NCBI RefSeq assembly: GCF_034009455.1
Contig: NZ_CP125380.1
Coordinates: 3,795,501 to 3,859,500 of the forward strand
DNA: 64,000 nucleotides
Source: Pseudomonas sp. P5_109
GTDB lineage: Bacteria; Pseudomonadota; Gammaproteobacteria; Pseudomonadales; Pseudomonadaceae
Direction of reading: 5' to 3'
Of the stretch, positions 19,072-27,804 are shown in pieces (the stretch's first letter is position 1; every line of letters begins with the position of its first letter). The translations under genes and the position numbers were made by a program. The notes beneath the pieces were generated by a model, which searched no databases, had not been told where the DNA came from, and was given only the letters and a program-made list of their open reading frames with translations.

Positions 19072-19548
19072 TCATCTTGAAAGGCTTGTCGCAAGCGTGT
19101 TGTAGCAATCCGGGCCGGGGATATCCAGCTGCATCCTCAGGAAACATTCGTCCTTGCCCGCCACCTTGAATCCCTTGCGCTCGTACAACACTTGCGCCGG
19201 GTTGTTTTCAAAAACCGTCAGGCGCAACGCCGGGCGCCGCTCCTGGCGCGCCAGAGCCAGCACCTGATCGATCGCCCAGGATCCGGTACCCTGCCCACGA
19301 AACGCTTCGACGATATGCAACTCGCGTATGTACAAGGCCCTGGCATCACGGCTCAGGCTGGCATACCCCAGGATATGGTCGTCCCATGTGATCACCCGGT
19401 TGTCTCGCCCGGCCCAGGCCACGTCAAACGCTTCGTCCTGCCATGGCAGATCATGCTCAATGTAGTAACGCAGCATGCCTCTACAGGTCAGTTCGCGGGC
19501 GAAATCCAGGTCATCAGGCGTTGCCGGACGCCATTGGCGCTCCATCAT
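19072..19548 (-). CDS. GNAT-family N-acetyltransferase
   Basis: A 158-aa acetyltransferase. The acetyl-CoA pyrophosphate loop is VEAFRGQGTGSWAIDQVL (Q/R-x-x-G-x-G/A form). Strand ALYIRELHI precedes it, and LTVFENNPAQVLYERKGFKV is the typical C-terminal part. The start is at 19548, in an ATGATG whose first ATG overlaps the TGA of the upstream nitrilase gene, so translational coupling is likely; the second ATG at 19545 is equally possible. Substrate unknown. Pairing with an amidase suggests a shared small-molecule pathway, but that is inference. Confidence 0.85.
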   Translation of the reverse strand: MMERQWRPATPDDLDFARELTCRGMLRYYIEHDLPWQDEAFDVAWAGRDNRVITWDDHILGYASLSRDARALYIRELHIVEAFRGQGTGSWAIDQVLALARQERRPALRLTVFENNPAQVLYERKGFKVAGKDECFLRMQLDIPGPDCYNTLATSLSR

Positions 19549-20303
19549 TCCAGCTCCACTGCCAATACCTTCCCGGTCCAACCCGCACAATCACGCCGGG
19601 CAACGACCATCTGGTTGCCGGTACCGACGGCGGCTGCAACCAGCGAACCGTCCGGGGACCACACCGCACTACGCCCTGCCGACTCCCAGCCACCCGTTGC
19701 ACCGCCATGGTTGGCCATCAACACCATCATTGAATGGACAGCGGCGTAGCCCTGTAACAACGCGGTATCCGGGTCGTAGCCTTTTGCCGTGATCAGCACG
19801 CCAGCGGCGTATACGCCGGCACCGTTCAGTGCAGCGTTAGCCGCATGATCGGCATGGGTGAAATCTGCGCACACAGCCAACGCAATCGTGTCGGTGCCGA
19901 TGGTCAGAGGCTCGCCCCCCGTTCCCGGCGCAAACGCCTCCTCCTCCCCCGGATGCAGATACTGCTTGCTGTAGACCCCGAGAGAACCATCGGCACCCAG
20001 TATCAGCGCGCCAATCAGCACAGGCGAGGTGTCCATCAGCCGAATCGGCATGCCGACGACAGCCGTCACCCCGGCTTCCCGGGCAGCATCACGCAGCGGT
20101 TGCAGGACAGCGGCGTCCGGAGCAATCGCCAGCTGCGCCGCGAGCCCCCGTTCGTAGCCGGTCAGCGATAACTCCGGGAACACCAGCAATTGCACGCCCT
20201 GATCCGCAGCCACCTGAATGAAACGTTGATGTCTGGCGATATTGCCGGCGAGATCTCCAGGGATGGAAATCGATTGCGCAGCGGCGAGGGTCAGAGCCGT
20301 CAT
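19545..20303 (-). CDS. Carbon-nitrogen hydrolase (nitrilase superfamily)
   Basis: A 252-aa amidase-type hydrolase. The Glu-Lys-Cys catalytic triad is present: Glu44 in VFPELSLTGY, Lys113 in YSKQYLHPGEEEAF and Cys145 in LAVCADFTH. The start MTALTLAAAQ at 20303 follows AAGGACCTACC and matches the family's N-terminus; an upstream in-frame extension of 40 residues is not family-like. It is coupled to a GNAT by a 4-bp overlap. It would hydrolyse an amide or carbamoyl group in the cytosol; the substrate is unknown. It is divergent from the DAHP-synthase leader. Confidence 0.88.
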   Translation of the reverse strand: MTALTLAAAQSISIPGDLAGNIARHQRFIQVAADQGVQLLVFPELSLTGYERGLAAQLAIAPDAAVLQPLRDAAREAGVTAVVGMPIRLMDTSPVLIGALILGADGSLGVYSKQYLHPGEEEAFAPGTGGEPLTIGTDTIALAVCADFTHADHAANAALNGAGVYAAGVLITAKGYDPDTALLQGYAAVHSMMVLMANHGGATGGWESAGRSAVWSPDGSLVAAAVGTGNQMVVARRDCAGWTGKVLAVELE

Positions 20304-20463
20304 GGTAGGTCCTTGTGCCGAGGTGTTTTGTTGAGGCGCAGTGTGTGTCACAACCTTCGGGGCACTCAAGCGATAGAAAGCGTTGTCGTTGGCCAATAGC
20401 ATTTTCTGATTGAATCTGCGCACCGGCCTCTAGTAAGCTCGGTCCATCCATCGGAGACAGACC

Positions 20464-20592
20464 ATGTTCAACGCCCTCTTACAGCTTCGTACCGCCAGCG
20501 CCCTGCGCTCGGTTGCGGCTGCCCGGGTGAATGACGGTTGTGCTCCGGTCAGCTTTTATTTTGGGTATTGGTTTAGCCACTGGCGCGCCTGA
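20464..20592 (+). CDS. Leader peptide 1 of the DAHP synthase gene, aromatic-rich (42 aa)
   Basis: A short frame with a good ribosome-binding site (CGGAGACAGACC, then ATG). It encodes 42 residues; residues 31-40 are FYFGYWFSHW, with three Phe, two Tyr and two Trp in ten positions, just before the stop. A strong terminator starts 48 nt after the stop and a DAHP synthase gene lies beyond. This is the classic architecture of ribosome-mediated attenuation: stalling on scarce Phe/Tyr/Trp-tRNA would alter RNA folding and allow read-through. Control is inferred; family precedent is pheA, trpE and pheST leaders in enterobacteria. Confidence 0.7.
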   Translation: MFNALLQLRTASALRSVAAARVNDGCAPVSFYFGYWFSHWRA

Positions 20593-20639
20593 TACCCACA
20601 CGGCGCCCACTTTTAACGGGTCGCCACCAGAGAATTCTC

Positions 20640-20678
20640 AACCCCCGGTCGGCCTCCCGACCGGGGGTTTTGTTTTTT
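20640..20678 (+). terminator. Attenuator terminator upstream of DAHP synthase
   Basis: AACCCCCGGTC and GACCGGGGGTT form an 11-bp perfect stem with an 8-nt loop, followed by TTTTGTTTTTT. It sits between leader peptide 1 and leader peptide 2. A small palindrome GAGAATTCTC directly precedes it. Confidence 0.85.
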
Positions 20679-20727
20679 CAGCCCCAACCTTTTTAGCGAC
20701 ACACCAGACATCCAGAGGATCAAGAAC

Positions 20728-20880
20728 ATGAACTACGCCACTTATTACCGTTACGACAGTTTTACCGCCTGGCGATTTACCAGCCTCCGCTCGGGACAGC
20801 CTGCCGCCTCCGATCGGTCACCCACAGGTGGCAAGCACACACACGCAGCCAATTTGGCCAATTGTCGAACACCCCAGTAG
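20728..20880 (+). CDS. Leader peptide 2 of the DAHP synthase gene, Tyr-rich start (50 aa)
   Basis: A second short frame lies between the terminator and the aro gene. CCAGAGGATCAAGAAC supplies a ribosome-binding site. The 50 residues start MNYATYYRYDSFTAWRF, with four Tyr, two Phe and one Trp in the first 17; the rest is unremarkable and ends NCRTPQ. The stop at 20880 is 49 nt before the DAHP synthase start. It could act as a second ribosome-stalling sensor or couple translation to the enzyme gene. The peptide itself probably has no function. Two successive aromatic-rich frames in one leader are unusual. Confidence 0.6.
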   Translation: MNYATYYRYDSFTAWRFTSLRSGQPAASDRSPTGGKHTHAANLANCRTPQ

Positions 20881-20929
20881 GGCCGAGCGCGCGGGCATGA
20901 ACCCGCCACCAGCCCAGGAAGCCTTGAAT

Positions 20930-22009
20930 ATGAACTCGTCCGTCTCTGCACTGCCGCTGTCCACCTTGAGCCCTGCCAATGAAGCGCTGACCCTGCGCCT
21001 GCCCAGCTCATTGCAGCTCAAGCAGCAATTGCCACTCAGCAACACCCTGACCCAGCAAGTCACCGCCCACCGCCAAGCGGTTCGCGCGATCCTCAACGGT
21101 GAAGATTCCCGTCTGCTGGTCATCGTCGGCCCATGCTCGATACACGACCCGAAATCAGCCCTCGAATACGCCGGCAACCTTGCCCGCCTCGCCGCCGAAG
21201 TCAGCGACGAAATGCTCCTGGTGATGCGCGCCTACGTCGAAAAACCCCGCACCACGGTTGGCTGGAAAGGCCTGGCCTACGACCCGCACCTGGATGGCAG
21301 CGATGACATGGCCGCCGGTCTGACGCTGTCCCGCGAGCTGATGCGCGAAATGCTCCGCCTGGGCCTGCCCGTTGCCACTGAACTGCTGCAACCGATGGCG
21401 GCCGGCTATTTCGATGATCTGTTGAGCTGGGTGGCCATTGGCGCCCGGACCACGGAGTCGCAGATCCATCGCGAAATGGCCAGCGGCCTGGGCATGCCTG
21501 TAGGGTTCAAGAACGGGACTGACGGTGGTGTCACTGTCGCCAGCGATGCCATGCGTTCCGCCGCCCACCCCCATCGTCATTTCGGTGTCGATAGCCAGGG
21601 ACATCCGGCGATCATTCAAACACCGGGCAATGCGGACACTCACCTGGTATTGCGCGGCGGCCATCAGGGGCCGAACTACGACAGCGCCAGCGTCGCCCAA
21701 GTGAACAGTGACCTGGCCAGGCTCAGGATTCCGGCTCGAATCATGGTCGATTGCAGTCACGCCAACAGCGGCAAAAACCCGTTGCGCCAGCCGGCGGTGT
21801 TCAACGACGTACTTGAACAACGCCTGCAAGGTGATCGTTCGCTGATTGGCATGATGATCGAGAGCCACTTGTTCGAGGGCTGCCAGCCGTTGAGTTCGTC
21901 ATTGCAATACGGCGTATCAGTGACCGACGGCTGCCTCGGCTGGGCCGGGACAGAACAACTGTTGCTTGAAGCGGCAGACCGGCTGCGAGCGCAAGACAAC
22001 GCCCGATAG
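20930..22009 (+). CDS. 3-deoxy-7-phosphoheptulonate (DAHP) synthase, class I
   Basis: A 359-aa enzyme that condenses PEP and erythrose-4-phosphate, first step of the shikimate pathway. Class-I marks are LLVIVGPCSIHDPKSALEYA, RAYVEKPRTTVGWKGLAYDP, IGARTTESQIHREMASGL, GFKNGTDGGV and DCSHANSGKNP. The start MNSSVSALPLS at 20930 has AGGAAGCCTTGAAT before it; two upstream in-frame Met codons (20828, 20897) give unlike sequence. The AroF/G/H isozyme type (Phe, Tyr or Trp feedback) cannot be told. The upstream attenuator predicts induction when aromatic amino acids are scarce. Confidence 0.93.
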   Translation: MNSSVSALPLSTLSPANEALTLRLPSSLQLKQQLPLSNTLTQQVTAHRQAVRAILNGEDSRLLVIVGPCSIHDPKSALEYAGNLARLAAEVSDEMLLVMRAYVEKPRTTVGWKGLAYDPHLDGSDDMAAGLTLSRELMREMLRLGLPVATELLQPMAAGYFDDLLSWVAIGARTTESQIHREMASGLGMPVGFKNGTDGGVTVASDAMRSAAHPHRHFGVDSQGHPAIIQTPGNADTHLVLRGGHQGPNYDSASVAQVNSDLARLRIPARIMVDCSHANSGKNPLRQPAVFNDVLEQRLQGDRSLIGMMIESHLFEGCQPLSSSLQYGVSVTDGCLGWAGTEQLLLEAADRLRAQDNAR

Positions 22010-22066
22010 CCGGCATTATCCGTCCGCCCTCCGGCCTTCATGGGAAGTCTGGAGGGCAAAAGGAAA

Positions 22067-23131
22067 TCAGAGCCCCATCATGGACTGCACCTGAACCAGT
22101 GTCGCCGCGGATTGCTGGCGGGAACCGTCACAGCGCTCGACTGAATAGGAAACACGGATCGCACAATCCCGATGCTCCCTCCAGAACCGGTAGGGAACGA
22201 TGAACACCAACGGCTCTCCCGCACTGTCTCTGGTTACTTCACGCTCATCAAGGTGATTGAATTTTTCCCCGTCGCATCTCAGGCAGATCAGCTCGCCTTT
22301 ATCAGCCCTGGGGTTTTCGATGACGACGGTCACGCCATCCTGCGCATCGTGCAGATCCACCCAACCTTCATCGACTTCCAGCACAATGGGTGGCAGCAGT
22401 GGCCCCCGTTCCAGCCTGCCAATCATCAGTGCCGTTACTTCCGAGTAACGAGGGTTATGCCCTGTTTGCTTGACGCAATAATCGACGGAAACGCACGAGC
22501 CCAGGTTGGGCGCAATGCACTCCGGGTCGACCCAAAACGACAGTTCCTCCCCCACGGCAAAGGACTCGACCTTGAGTGCATCACTGAAACTGCCTTCGAT
22601 CGAAACACCAGCCCAGGTCAGCATCACCCAGTCGCCCGCCGACATGCGCGCATAGGGCTTGATCGTAACGATCACCCCTTCTTTCACCCGATCCGGATCA
22701 AGCGTTCTACCCACCGCATCGTTTACCGTCGCCGGCAACAGGTCGGCTTGCACATCACCGACACTCAGTTGCAAACGATGGGAGTGCATGGGCCCGGCGC
22801 AAAGGGTGCTCATGAGTGAGTAACTGATTTCGAGTGAACCACCGTCGAGCGCCGCGATATGTGCGCTACCCACGGCAAAGATCACGTCCTCGCCGACCCG
22901 GTCCTCACTGACAAAGCGCGCCACCTGATGATTGCAGGCTCGACCTTCGGCATCCAGACCCACCCAATTCAATAGCAATTTGTCGCCGCAGGTCATGCCT
23001 GGATAAGGCTGCACCCTGATCACGGCCTTTTTGTCGGAGGGGTTCAGAACGCCGTTTTCCGCCTGCTCAAGCAAGGGAGCGGCGAGTGGTTGCTGCACGA
23101 GATTCAAGGTGTCGGGTTCATAAACAGTCAT
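22067..23131 (-). CDS. Three-module beta-rich protein of unknown function
   Basis: Not recognised as a named family. The 354-aa product has no signal peptide. Three tandem modules of about 100 residues are visible near 25-115, 135-230 and 245-345. Each runs: a V-x-x-x-P-Y/R strand, G/A-D/E-x-x-x-L-x-W/C-x-G, a turn, F/V...VGE/AGE-x-V/L-x-F-x-V, and S-x-S/D-Y-S/C-V/L. Module 1 and 2 are closest; module 3 is more divergent. Such Ig-like repeats are common in adhesin- or toxin-related Pseudomonas proteins, but here there are no export or toxin domains. GGAGCGAATGA precedes the start. Monocistronic. Confidence 0.65.
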   Translation of the reverse strand: MTVYEPDTLNLVQQPLAAPLLEQAENGVLNPSDKKAVIRVQPYPGMTCGDKLLLNWVGLDAEGRACNHQVARFVSEDRVGEDVIFAVGSAHIAALDGGSLEISYSLMSTLCAGPMHSHRLQLSVGDVQADLLPATVNDAVGRTLDPDRVKEGVIVTIKPYARMSAGDWVMLTWAGVSIEGSFSDALKVESFAVGEELSFWVDPECIAPNLGSCVSVDYCVKQTGHNPRYSEVTALMIGRLERGPLLPPIVLEVDEGWVDLHDAQDGVTVVIENPRADKGELICLRCDGEKFNHLDEREVTRDSAGEPLVFIVPYRFWREHRDCAIRVSYSVERCDGSRQQSAATLVQVQSMMGL

Positions 23132-23468
23132 TCATTCGCTCCAGTCCCTGGAATAAACGCCGAACGGGTGGCCGGCTTTGGATGAAGCCTATTTAACCCC
23201 GCGGCAAACGGCCGTGATGTCGGCCTCTCACTCCGGCTCGCTGGGAAAATCGATACATACGAAGTAGGTTTTTGATCAACTGCAAGCAGATCGCCTGGAA
23301 AATCCTCAAACTATTCCGACTAAAACCTCAGTCGCTTTTGAGCATTCACACTTGCTCTATTCCGCTTTCCGCAAGGTTCGACGGACTTTTCATACATCGC
23401 GTCAACCTCAAGTGCCTTAGAGTGAAACGCCATGCAGTCCCAACGAACTACTGTGCGAAGGTATCAAT
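23132..23468. other. Divergent promoter region, lower GC
   Basis: About 340 bp between the start codons of two divergent genes. AT-richer than the surroundings. No operator palindrome, small RNA or gene was recognised. Confidence 0.4.
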
Positions 23469-24350
23469 ATGCAAAGGAATGCAAGCACTTGTAATCCAAT
23501 ACTGCTGGTCCACGGCCTTTTCGGCTTCGAAAAGATCGGCAAATTCGAGCTCTTTCATGACATCCGGCAGGCGCTGAGGAACGCCGGAGCAAGGGTGTTC
23601 GTCCCTCACCTGGCGGGCAGCCATGGCAACGAGGTGCGCGGTGACCTATTGCTCTCACAGATCAAGCGGGTGCTGGAAGGAACCGGTGCACGCAAAGTCA
23701 ACCTCATCGGCCATGGCCAGGGCGCACTGAGCGCACGTTATGCAGCAGCGATTGCGCCACACCATGTGGCGTCGGTCACCTCCGTCAGCGGGCCGAACCA
23801 TGGCTCGGAACTGGCCGATTTCCTGCGCAAGGCATTGACACCGGGCAGTCTGCCGGAACATGTGGCCGAGACCGCAATGACCCTGTTCGCCGACTTCCTC
23901 GCGACATTGAGCGACAATCAATACCAACCGAAGAACGCCATTGCGGCCCTCAACGCGCTGACCACCGAAGGCGTAGGCGCATTCAACGACAAATACCCGC
24001 AAGGGTTGCCCACCACCTGGGGTGGCAAAGGGTGCGAACGGGTTAACGGTGTTCGTTACTATTCGTGGAGCGGCGTGCTGCCGTCGAATGTTCTCGAAGA
24101 AGGGTTCAATGCGCTCGATCCACTCCACGCCTACTGTCGGGCTCTTTCCAGCTATTTCGTCACCGAAGGCGAGCAGAACGACGGGGTGGTCGGTCGCTTC
24201 AGCTCTCATCTGGGAACGGTTATCCGTTCCGACTATGCGCTGGATCATCTGGACACCATTGGCCAACCCGCCGGCCAGTTGTGTGCAGGTGTGGACCCGA
24301 TTGAACTGTATGTCCAGCATGCCGAGCGCCTGAAAGACGCCGGCCTTTGA
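23469..24350 (+). CDS. Lipase family I.1 protein lacking the nucleophile serine
   Basis: A 293-aa alpha/beta-hydrolase close to the Proteus/psychrophile-type triacylglycerol lipases. ILLVHGLFGFEKIG gives the oxyanion-hole HG, NDGVVGRFSSHLG holds Asp238 and YALDHLDTIGQ holds His260 of the triad. The nucleophile elbow, normally G-H-S-x-G, reads G-H-G-Q-G: residue 83 is Gly (codon GGC at 23715-23717), one transition from AGC Ser. There is no signal peptide, as in the Proteus type. GAAGGTATCAAT precedes the start. As read, it should be catalytically dead or do something other than hydrolysis; a sequence error is also possible. Confidence 0.85.
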   Translation: MQRNASTCNPILLVHGLFGFEKIGKFELFHDIRQALRNAGARVFVPHLAGSHGNEVRGDLLLSQIKRVLEGTGARKVNLIGHGQGALSARYAAAIAPHHVASVTSVSGPNHGSELADFLRKALTPGSLPEHVAETAMTLFADFLATLSDNQYQPKNAIAALNALTTEGVGAFNDKYPQGLPTTWGGKGCERVNGVRYYSWSGVLPSNVLEEGFNALDPLHAYCRALSSYFVTEGEQNDGVVGRFSSHLGTVIRSDYALDHLDTIGQPAGQLCAGVDPIELYVQHAERLKDAGL

Positions 24351-24457
24351 GGCGCCACCTGCCGTAGCTCCCGCGTGGAACGGAACTTTGAGGAGAAATA
24401 GCTCACTGAATCCGGTAGGCTCAGCACTTTACTGAATATTGAAAGGAGTATTTTCCC

Positions 24458-24739
24458 ATGGCCAAAGCCACCGCCCGTCACATCCTTGTTGCTTCCGAAG
24501 CCAAGTGCAACGAACTCAAGGCCCAAATCGAGGCTGGCGCCGATTTCGCCGAAGTTGCCAAGGCAAACTCCACCTGCCCTTCCAGCCGCCAGGGCGGTGA
24601 CCTGGGTTCGTTCGGTCCGGGCCAGATGGTCAAGGAGTTCGACACCGTGGTCTTCAGCGCACCCATCAACGTGGTCCAGGGCCCGGTCAAGACCCAGTTC
24701 GGTTACCACCTGCTGGAAGTGACCAGCCGTCAGGACTGA
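24458..24739 (+). CDS. Parvulin-type peptidyl-prolyl isomerase (PpiC-like)
   Basis: A 93-aa single-domain cytosolic parvulin. Conserved parts are ARHILVASEAKCNELKAQI, DFAEVAKANSTCPSSRQGGD, LGSFGPGQMVKEFDTVVF and PVKTQFGYHLLEV. It catalyses cis-trans isomerisation of Xaa-Pro bonds. AAAGGAGTATTTTCCC precedes the ATG, a strong ribosome-binding site, and a terminator follows, so it is monocistronic. A paralogue lies at 39373-39648 in the same window. Confidence 0.92.
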   Translation: MAKATARHILVASEAKCNELKAQIEAGADFAEVAKANSTCPSSRQGGDLGSFGPGQMVKEFDTVVFSAPINVVQGPVKTQFGYHLLEVTSRQD

Positions 24740-24758
24740 TCGACGCTTGAGCTACTCT

Positions 24759-24797
24759 CACAACGGCCCGCCTTTTGGTGGGCCGTTGTGTTTGTGA
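24759..24797 (+). terminator. Terminator after parvulin gene
   Basis: CACAACGGCCCGCC and GGTGGGCCGTTGTG pair almost perfectly around TTTT, followed by TTTGTG. Confidence 0.75.
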
Positions 24798-24874
24798 CGC
24801 GTAATTCGGCTGGCGAGGGACGCGCCGCTAGCGTACAAATTGTCGTTAACGACCACCCGGCTCTAAGGCTGACA

Positions 24875-26743
24875 ATGCGACTGGCTTTCTCTACCTTGTT
24901 GTTCACTGCCGTGGCCCTGCTGATGGGTACCGCCGGTGTGAATGCTGAACCGCGGCATGCATTGACCGTTTACGGCGAACCGGCAAAGTACCCGGCCGGC
25001 TTCAGTCATTTTGCCTACACCAACCCGCAGGCCCCCAAGGGCGGCACGATGCGGCGTTCGGCAATCGAAATCGGTCAGTTCGACCATGTCTTGCCTTACA
25101 TCGACAAAGGCATCGGCGTCACCCAGATCGACGGACTGCTCTATTCACCACTGGCCCAGCGCTCGCTGGACGAGCCGTACACCGTGTACGGTCTGGTGGC
25201 AGAGAAAATGGAGCGCTCCGAGGACGGCCTGTCCCTGCGTTTCCACCTCAACCCCAAGGCGCGTTTTGCCGATGGCAAACCGATTACCGCGCAAGACGTG
25301 CGCTACACCTTCGACCTGCTGATGACCCAGGGCAGCCTGCGCTACCGCACGCAGTTCGCCGACGTCAAGGACGTCGAGGTGGAATCGCCGCTGACCGTGC
25401 GCTTTGATTTCAGGAACAACGAAAATCGCACCCTGGCGCTGGATATCGCAACCTTGCCAGTGTTTCCCGAACACTGGTGGAAGAGCCGCGATTTCGCTGG
25501 TGGCGGCGGCTATGAAGCGCCGCTGGGCAGTGGCCCCTATAAAGTCGGCAAGATCGATTCGGGGCGCAGCATCACGTTCGAGCGCAACCCCGACTGGTGG
25601 GGCAAGGACCTGCCGGTCAGCCGTGGCCTGTACAACTTCGACCATTTCAGCATCGAGTACTTCGGCGATACCGACGTGGCGCGCCAGGTATTGCGCGGTG
25701 GCGCCTATGACTACAATCGCGAATTTTCCGCCACTGGCTACTCCATCGGCTACGACAGCCCGGCCCTGAGCGACGGTCGCCTGCAAAAGGCCCACCTTGC
25801 CACCGAGGCACCGCAGCCGGCCCAGGGCTTTGTGTTCAATCTGCAAAAGCCCATGTTCCAGGACCGTCGCGTGCGCCAGGCGCTGGTGATGCTGTGGGAC
25901 TTCGAGTGGAGCAACCGGCAGATGATGCGTGACATGTACATCCGCCAGCAGAGCTTTTTCTCCAATACCGATCTGGCGGCCCGGCAACTGCCGGATGCGG
26001 GGGAGCGGGCGATTCTCGAACCCTTGCGCGGGCAGATCCCCGACGAAGTCTTCACCCAGGTGTTCGAAGCGCCGAAGACCGATGGCAGCGGCGTGATCCG
26101 CGACAAGCAGCTGCAAGCCCTGGACTTGCTCGAACAAGCCGGCTGGAAACCCGATGGCGATCAACTGGTCAATGCCGACGGCGAGCCGCTGAGCTTCACC
26201 TTCCTGGTCAGTCAAAATGGCATGGACCGTCTGCTGCTGCCCTATAAACGCACGTTGAAACAGATCGGCATCGACCTCAACATCCGCCGCATCGACTCGT
26301 CCCAGTACGTCAACCGCCTGATGAGCCGCGACTACGACATGATCGTCACCGGCTACCCGGTCACCACTTCTCCTGGGAACGAACTGCTCAATTACTTCGG
26401 TTCGGCGGCGGCCACCGACCCAGGCTCCAACAACTACATGGTGTTGAAAAACCCGGCGGTGGACACCCTGATCACCGGGCTGATCCGCGCCACGACCCAG
26501 GCAGACATGCTGCATTACGCCCACGCCCTGGACCGGGTGCTGCAATGGAATTACTACTGGATTCCCAACTATTACCCCCCGGGCACCTCGACGGTGTGGT
26601 GGAACCGCTTTGGCATCCCGAACGTGCAGGCAAGCAATGACGAAGCCATCGAGAGCTGGTGGGAGATGAGCACCACGCCATTGACCAACCAACAGATGAC
26701 GGCCGAGCGTATCAGCCGTGGCAAACCCGGAGGGCCGCACTGA
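24875..26743 (+). CDS. yejA: Peptide ABC transporter substrate-binding protein, YejA-like
   Basis: A 622-aa periplasmic family-5 (oligopeptide-type) binding protein. ATG 24875 is preferred: AAGG lies 7 nt upstream and residues [18 protein letters not shown] (cleavage after VNA) are a signal peptide; upstream frame sequence crosses the terminator. [18 protein letters not shown] is typical of YejA. Downstream: [21 protein letters not shown] and [14 protein letters not shown]. First of four overlapping genes that match yejABEF, an importer of longer peptides and peptide antibiotics (for example microcin C in E. coli). Specificity here is inferred. Confidence 0.9.
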   Translation: MRLAFSTLLFTAVALLMGTAGVNAEPRHALTVYGEPAKYPAGFSHFAYTNPQAPKGGTMRRSAIEIGQFDHVLPYIDKGIGVTQIDGLLYSPLAQRSLDEPYTVYGLVAEKMERSEDGLSLRFHLNPKARFADGKPITAQDVRYTFDLLMTQGSLRYRTQFADVKDVEVESPLTVRFDFRNNENRTLALDIATLPVFPEHWWKSRDFAGGGGYEAPLGSGPYKVGKIDSGRSITFERNPDWWGKDLPVSRGLYNFDHFSIEYFGDTDVARQVLRGGAYDYNREFSATGYSIGYDSPALSDGRLQKAHLATEAPQPAQGFVFNLQKPMFQDRRVRQALVMLWDFEWSNRQMMRDMYIRQQSFFSNTDLAARQLPDAGERAILEPLRGQIPDEVFTQVFEAPKTDGSGVIRDKQLQALDLLEQAGWKPDGDQLVNADGEPLSFTFLVSQNGMDRLLLPYKRTLKQIGIDLNIRRIDSSQYVNRLMSRDYDMIVTGYPVTTSPGNELLNYFGSAAATDPGSNNYMVLKNPAVDTLITGLIRATTQADMLHYAHALDRVLQWNYYWIPNYYPPGTSTVWWNRFGIPNVQASNDEAIESWWEMSTTPLTNQQMTAERISRGKPGGPH

Positions 26744-27804
26744 TGTGGGCTTACATACTGCGACGCCTGCTGCTGATCATTCCGACCCTGGTGATCATTC
26801 TCCTGGTCAACTTTGTCATCGTCCAGGCCGCGCCGGGCGGACCGGTCGAACAGGCCATCGCGCACCTGCAAGGCATTGGCGGCGCCACGGTGGGCGGCGG
26901 CTCCAGCGAAGCCGTGAGTGGCAAGTCCCGGGCCAGTCGCGGGCTCGATCCACAGCTGATCAAGGACATTGAAAAACAGTACGGTTTCGATAAGCCGGCA
27001 CACGAGCGCCTCTGGCTGATGCTCACCAGCTACGCGCGCCTGGACTTCGGCAAGAGTTTCTTCCGCGGCGCCAGCGTCACCGACCTGATCCTGGAAAAAA
27101 TGCCGGTGACCATTTCCCTCGGGCTGTGGGCGACGCTGATCACCTATCTGGTGTCGATTCCCCTGGGCATCCGCAAGGCCGTGCACCATGGCAGCCATTT
27201 CGACATCTGGAGCAGTACCGCGATCATCATCGGCTATGCCATGCCGGCGTTCCTGTTTGCGATGTTCCTGATCGTGGTCTTTGCCGGTGGCACTTCGCTG
27301 AACTGGTTTCCGGTTCGCGGGCTGGTCTCGGACAACTTCGACTCCCTGTCGACCATCGGCAAGGTGGCCGACTATTTCTGGCACCTGGTGTTGCCGGTGA
27401 CCGCGCTGGTGATCGGCGGTTTCGCCACGCTGACCATCCTGACCAAGAACTCGTTCCTCAATGAAATCACCCGCCAGTACGTGGTCACTGCCCGAGCCAA
27501 AGGCTTGAGTGAACGACGGGTGCTCTATGGGCACGTGTTCCGCAATGCCATGCTGCTGGTGGTGTCGGGCATTCCCCAGGCGTTCATCAGCGTGTTTTTT
27601 GCCGGTTCCCTGCTGATCGAAGTGATCTTCTCCCTCGACGGCCTGGGCCGCATGAGCTACGAAGCGGCGGTATCGCGGGACTATCCGGTGGTGTTCGGCT
27701 CGCTGTTCATCTTCACCCTGTTTGGCCTCTTGATAAAACTGGTCGGCGACCTCTGCTACACCCTGGTCGACCCGCGTATCGACTTCGCCGCGAGGAACGC
27801 CTGA
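26743..27804 (+). CDS. yejB: Peptide ABC transporter permease, YejB-like
   Basis: A 353-aa inner-membrane permease. The ATG overlaps the yejA stop (TGATG). The N-terminal helix ([20 protein letters not shown]) is followed by a long periplasmic loop ([20 protein letters not shown]), a YejB feature, and five further helices. The coupling motif is [20 protein letters not shown] near residue 240, which docks on the ATPase. C-terminus ends [17 protein letters not shown]. Its stop overlaps the next ATG. Confidence 0.92.
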   Translation: MWAYILRRLLLIIPTLVIILLVNFVIVQAAPGGPVEQAIAHLQGIGGATVGGGSSEAVSGKSRASRGLDPQLIKDIEKQYGFDKPAHERLWLMLTSYARLDFGKSFFRGASVTDLILEKMPVTISLGLWATLITYLVSIPLGIRKAVHHGSHFDIWSSTAIIIGYAMPAFLFAMFLIVVFAGGTSLNWFPVRGLVSDNFDSLSTIGKVADYFWHLVLPVTALVIGGFATLTILTKNSFLNEITRQYVVTARAKGLSERRVLYGHVFRNAMLLVVSGIPQAFISVFFAGSLLIEVIFSLDGLGRMSYEAAVSRDYPVVFGSLFIFTLFGLLIKLVGDLCYTLVDPRIDFAARNA

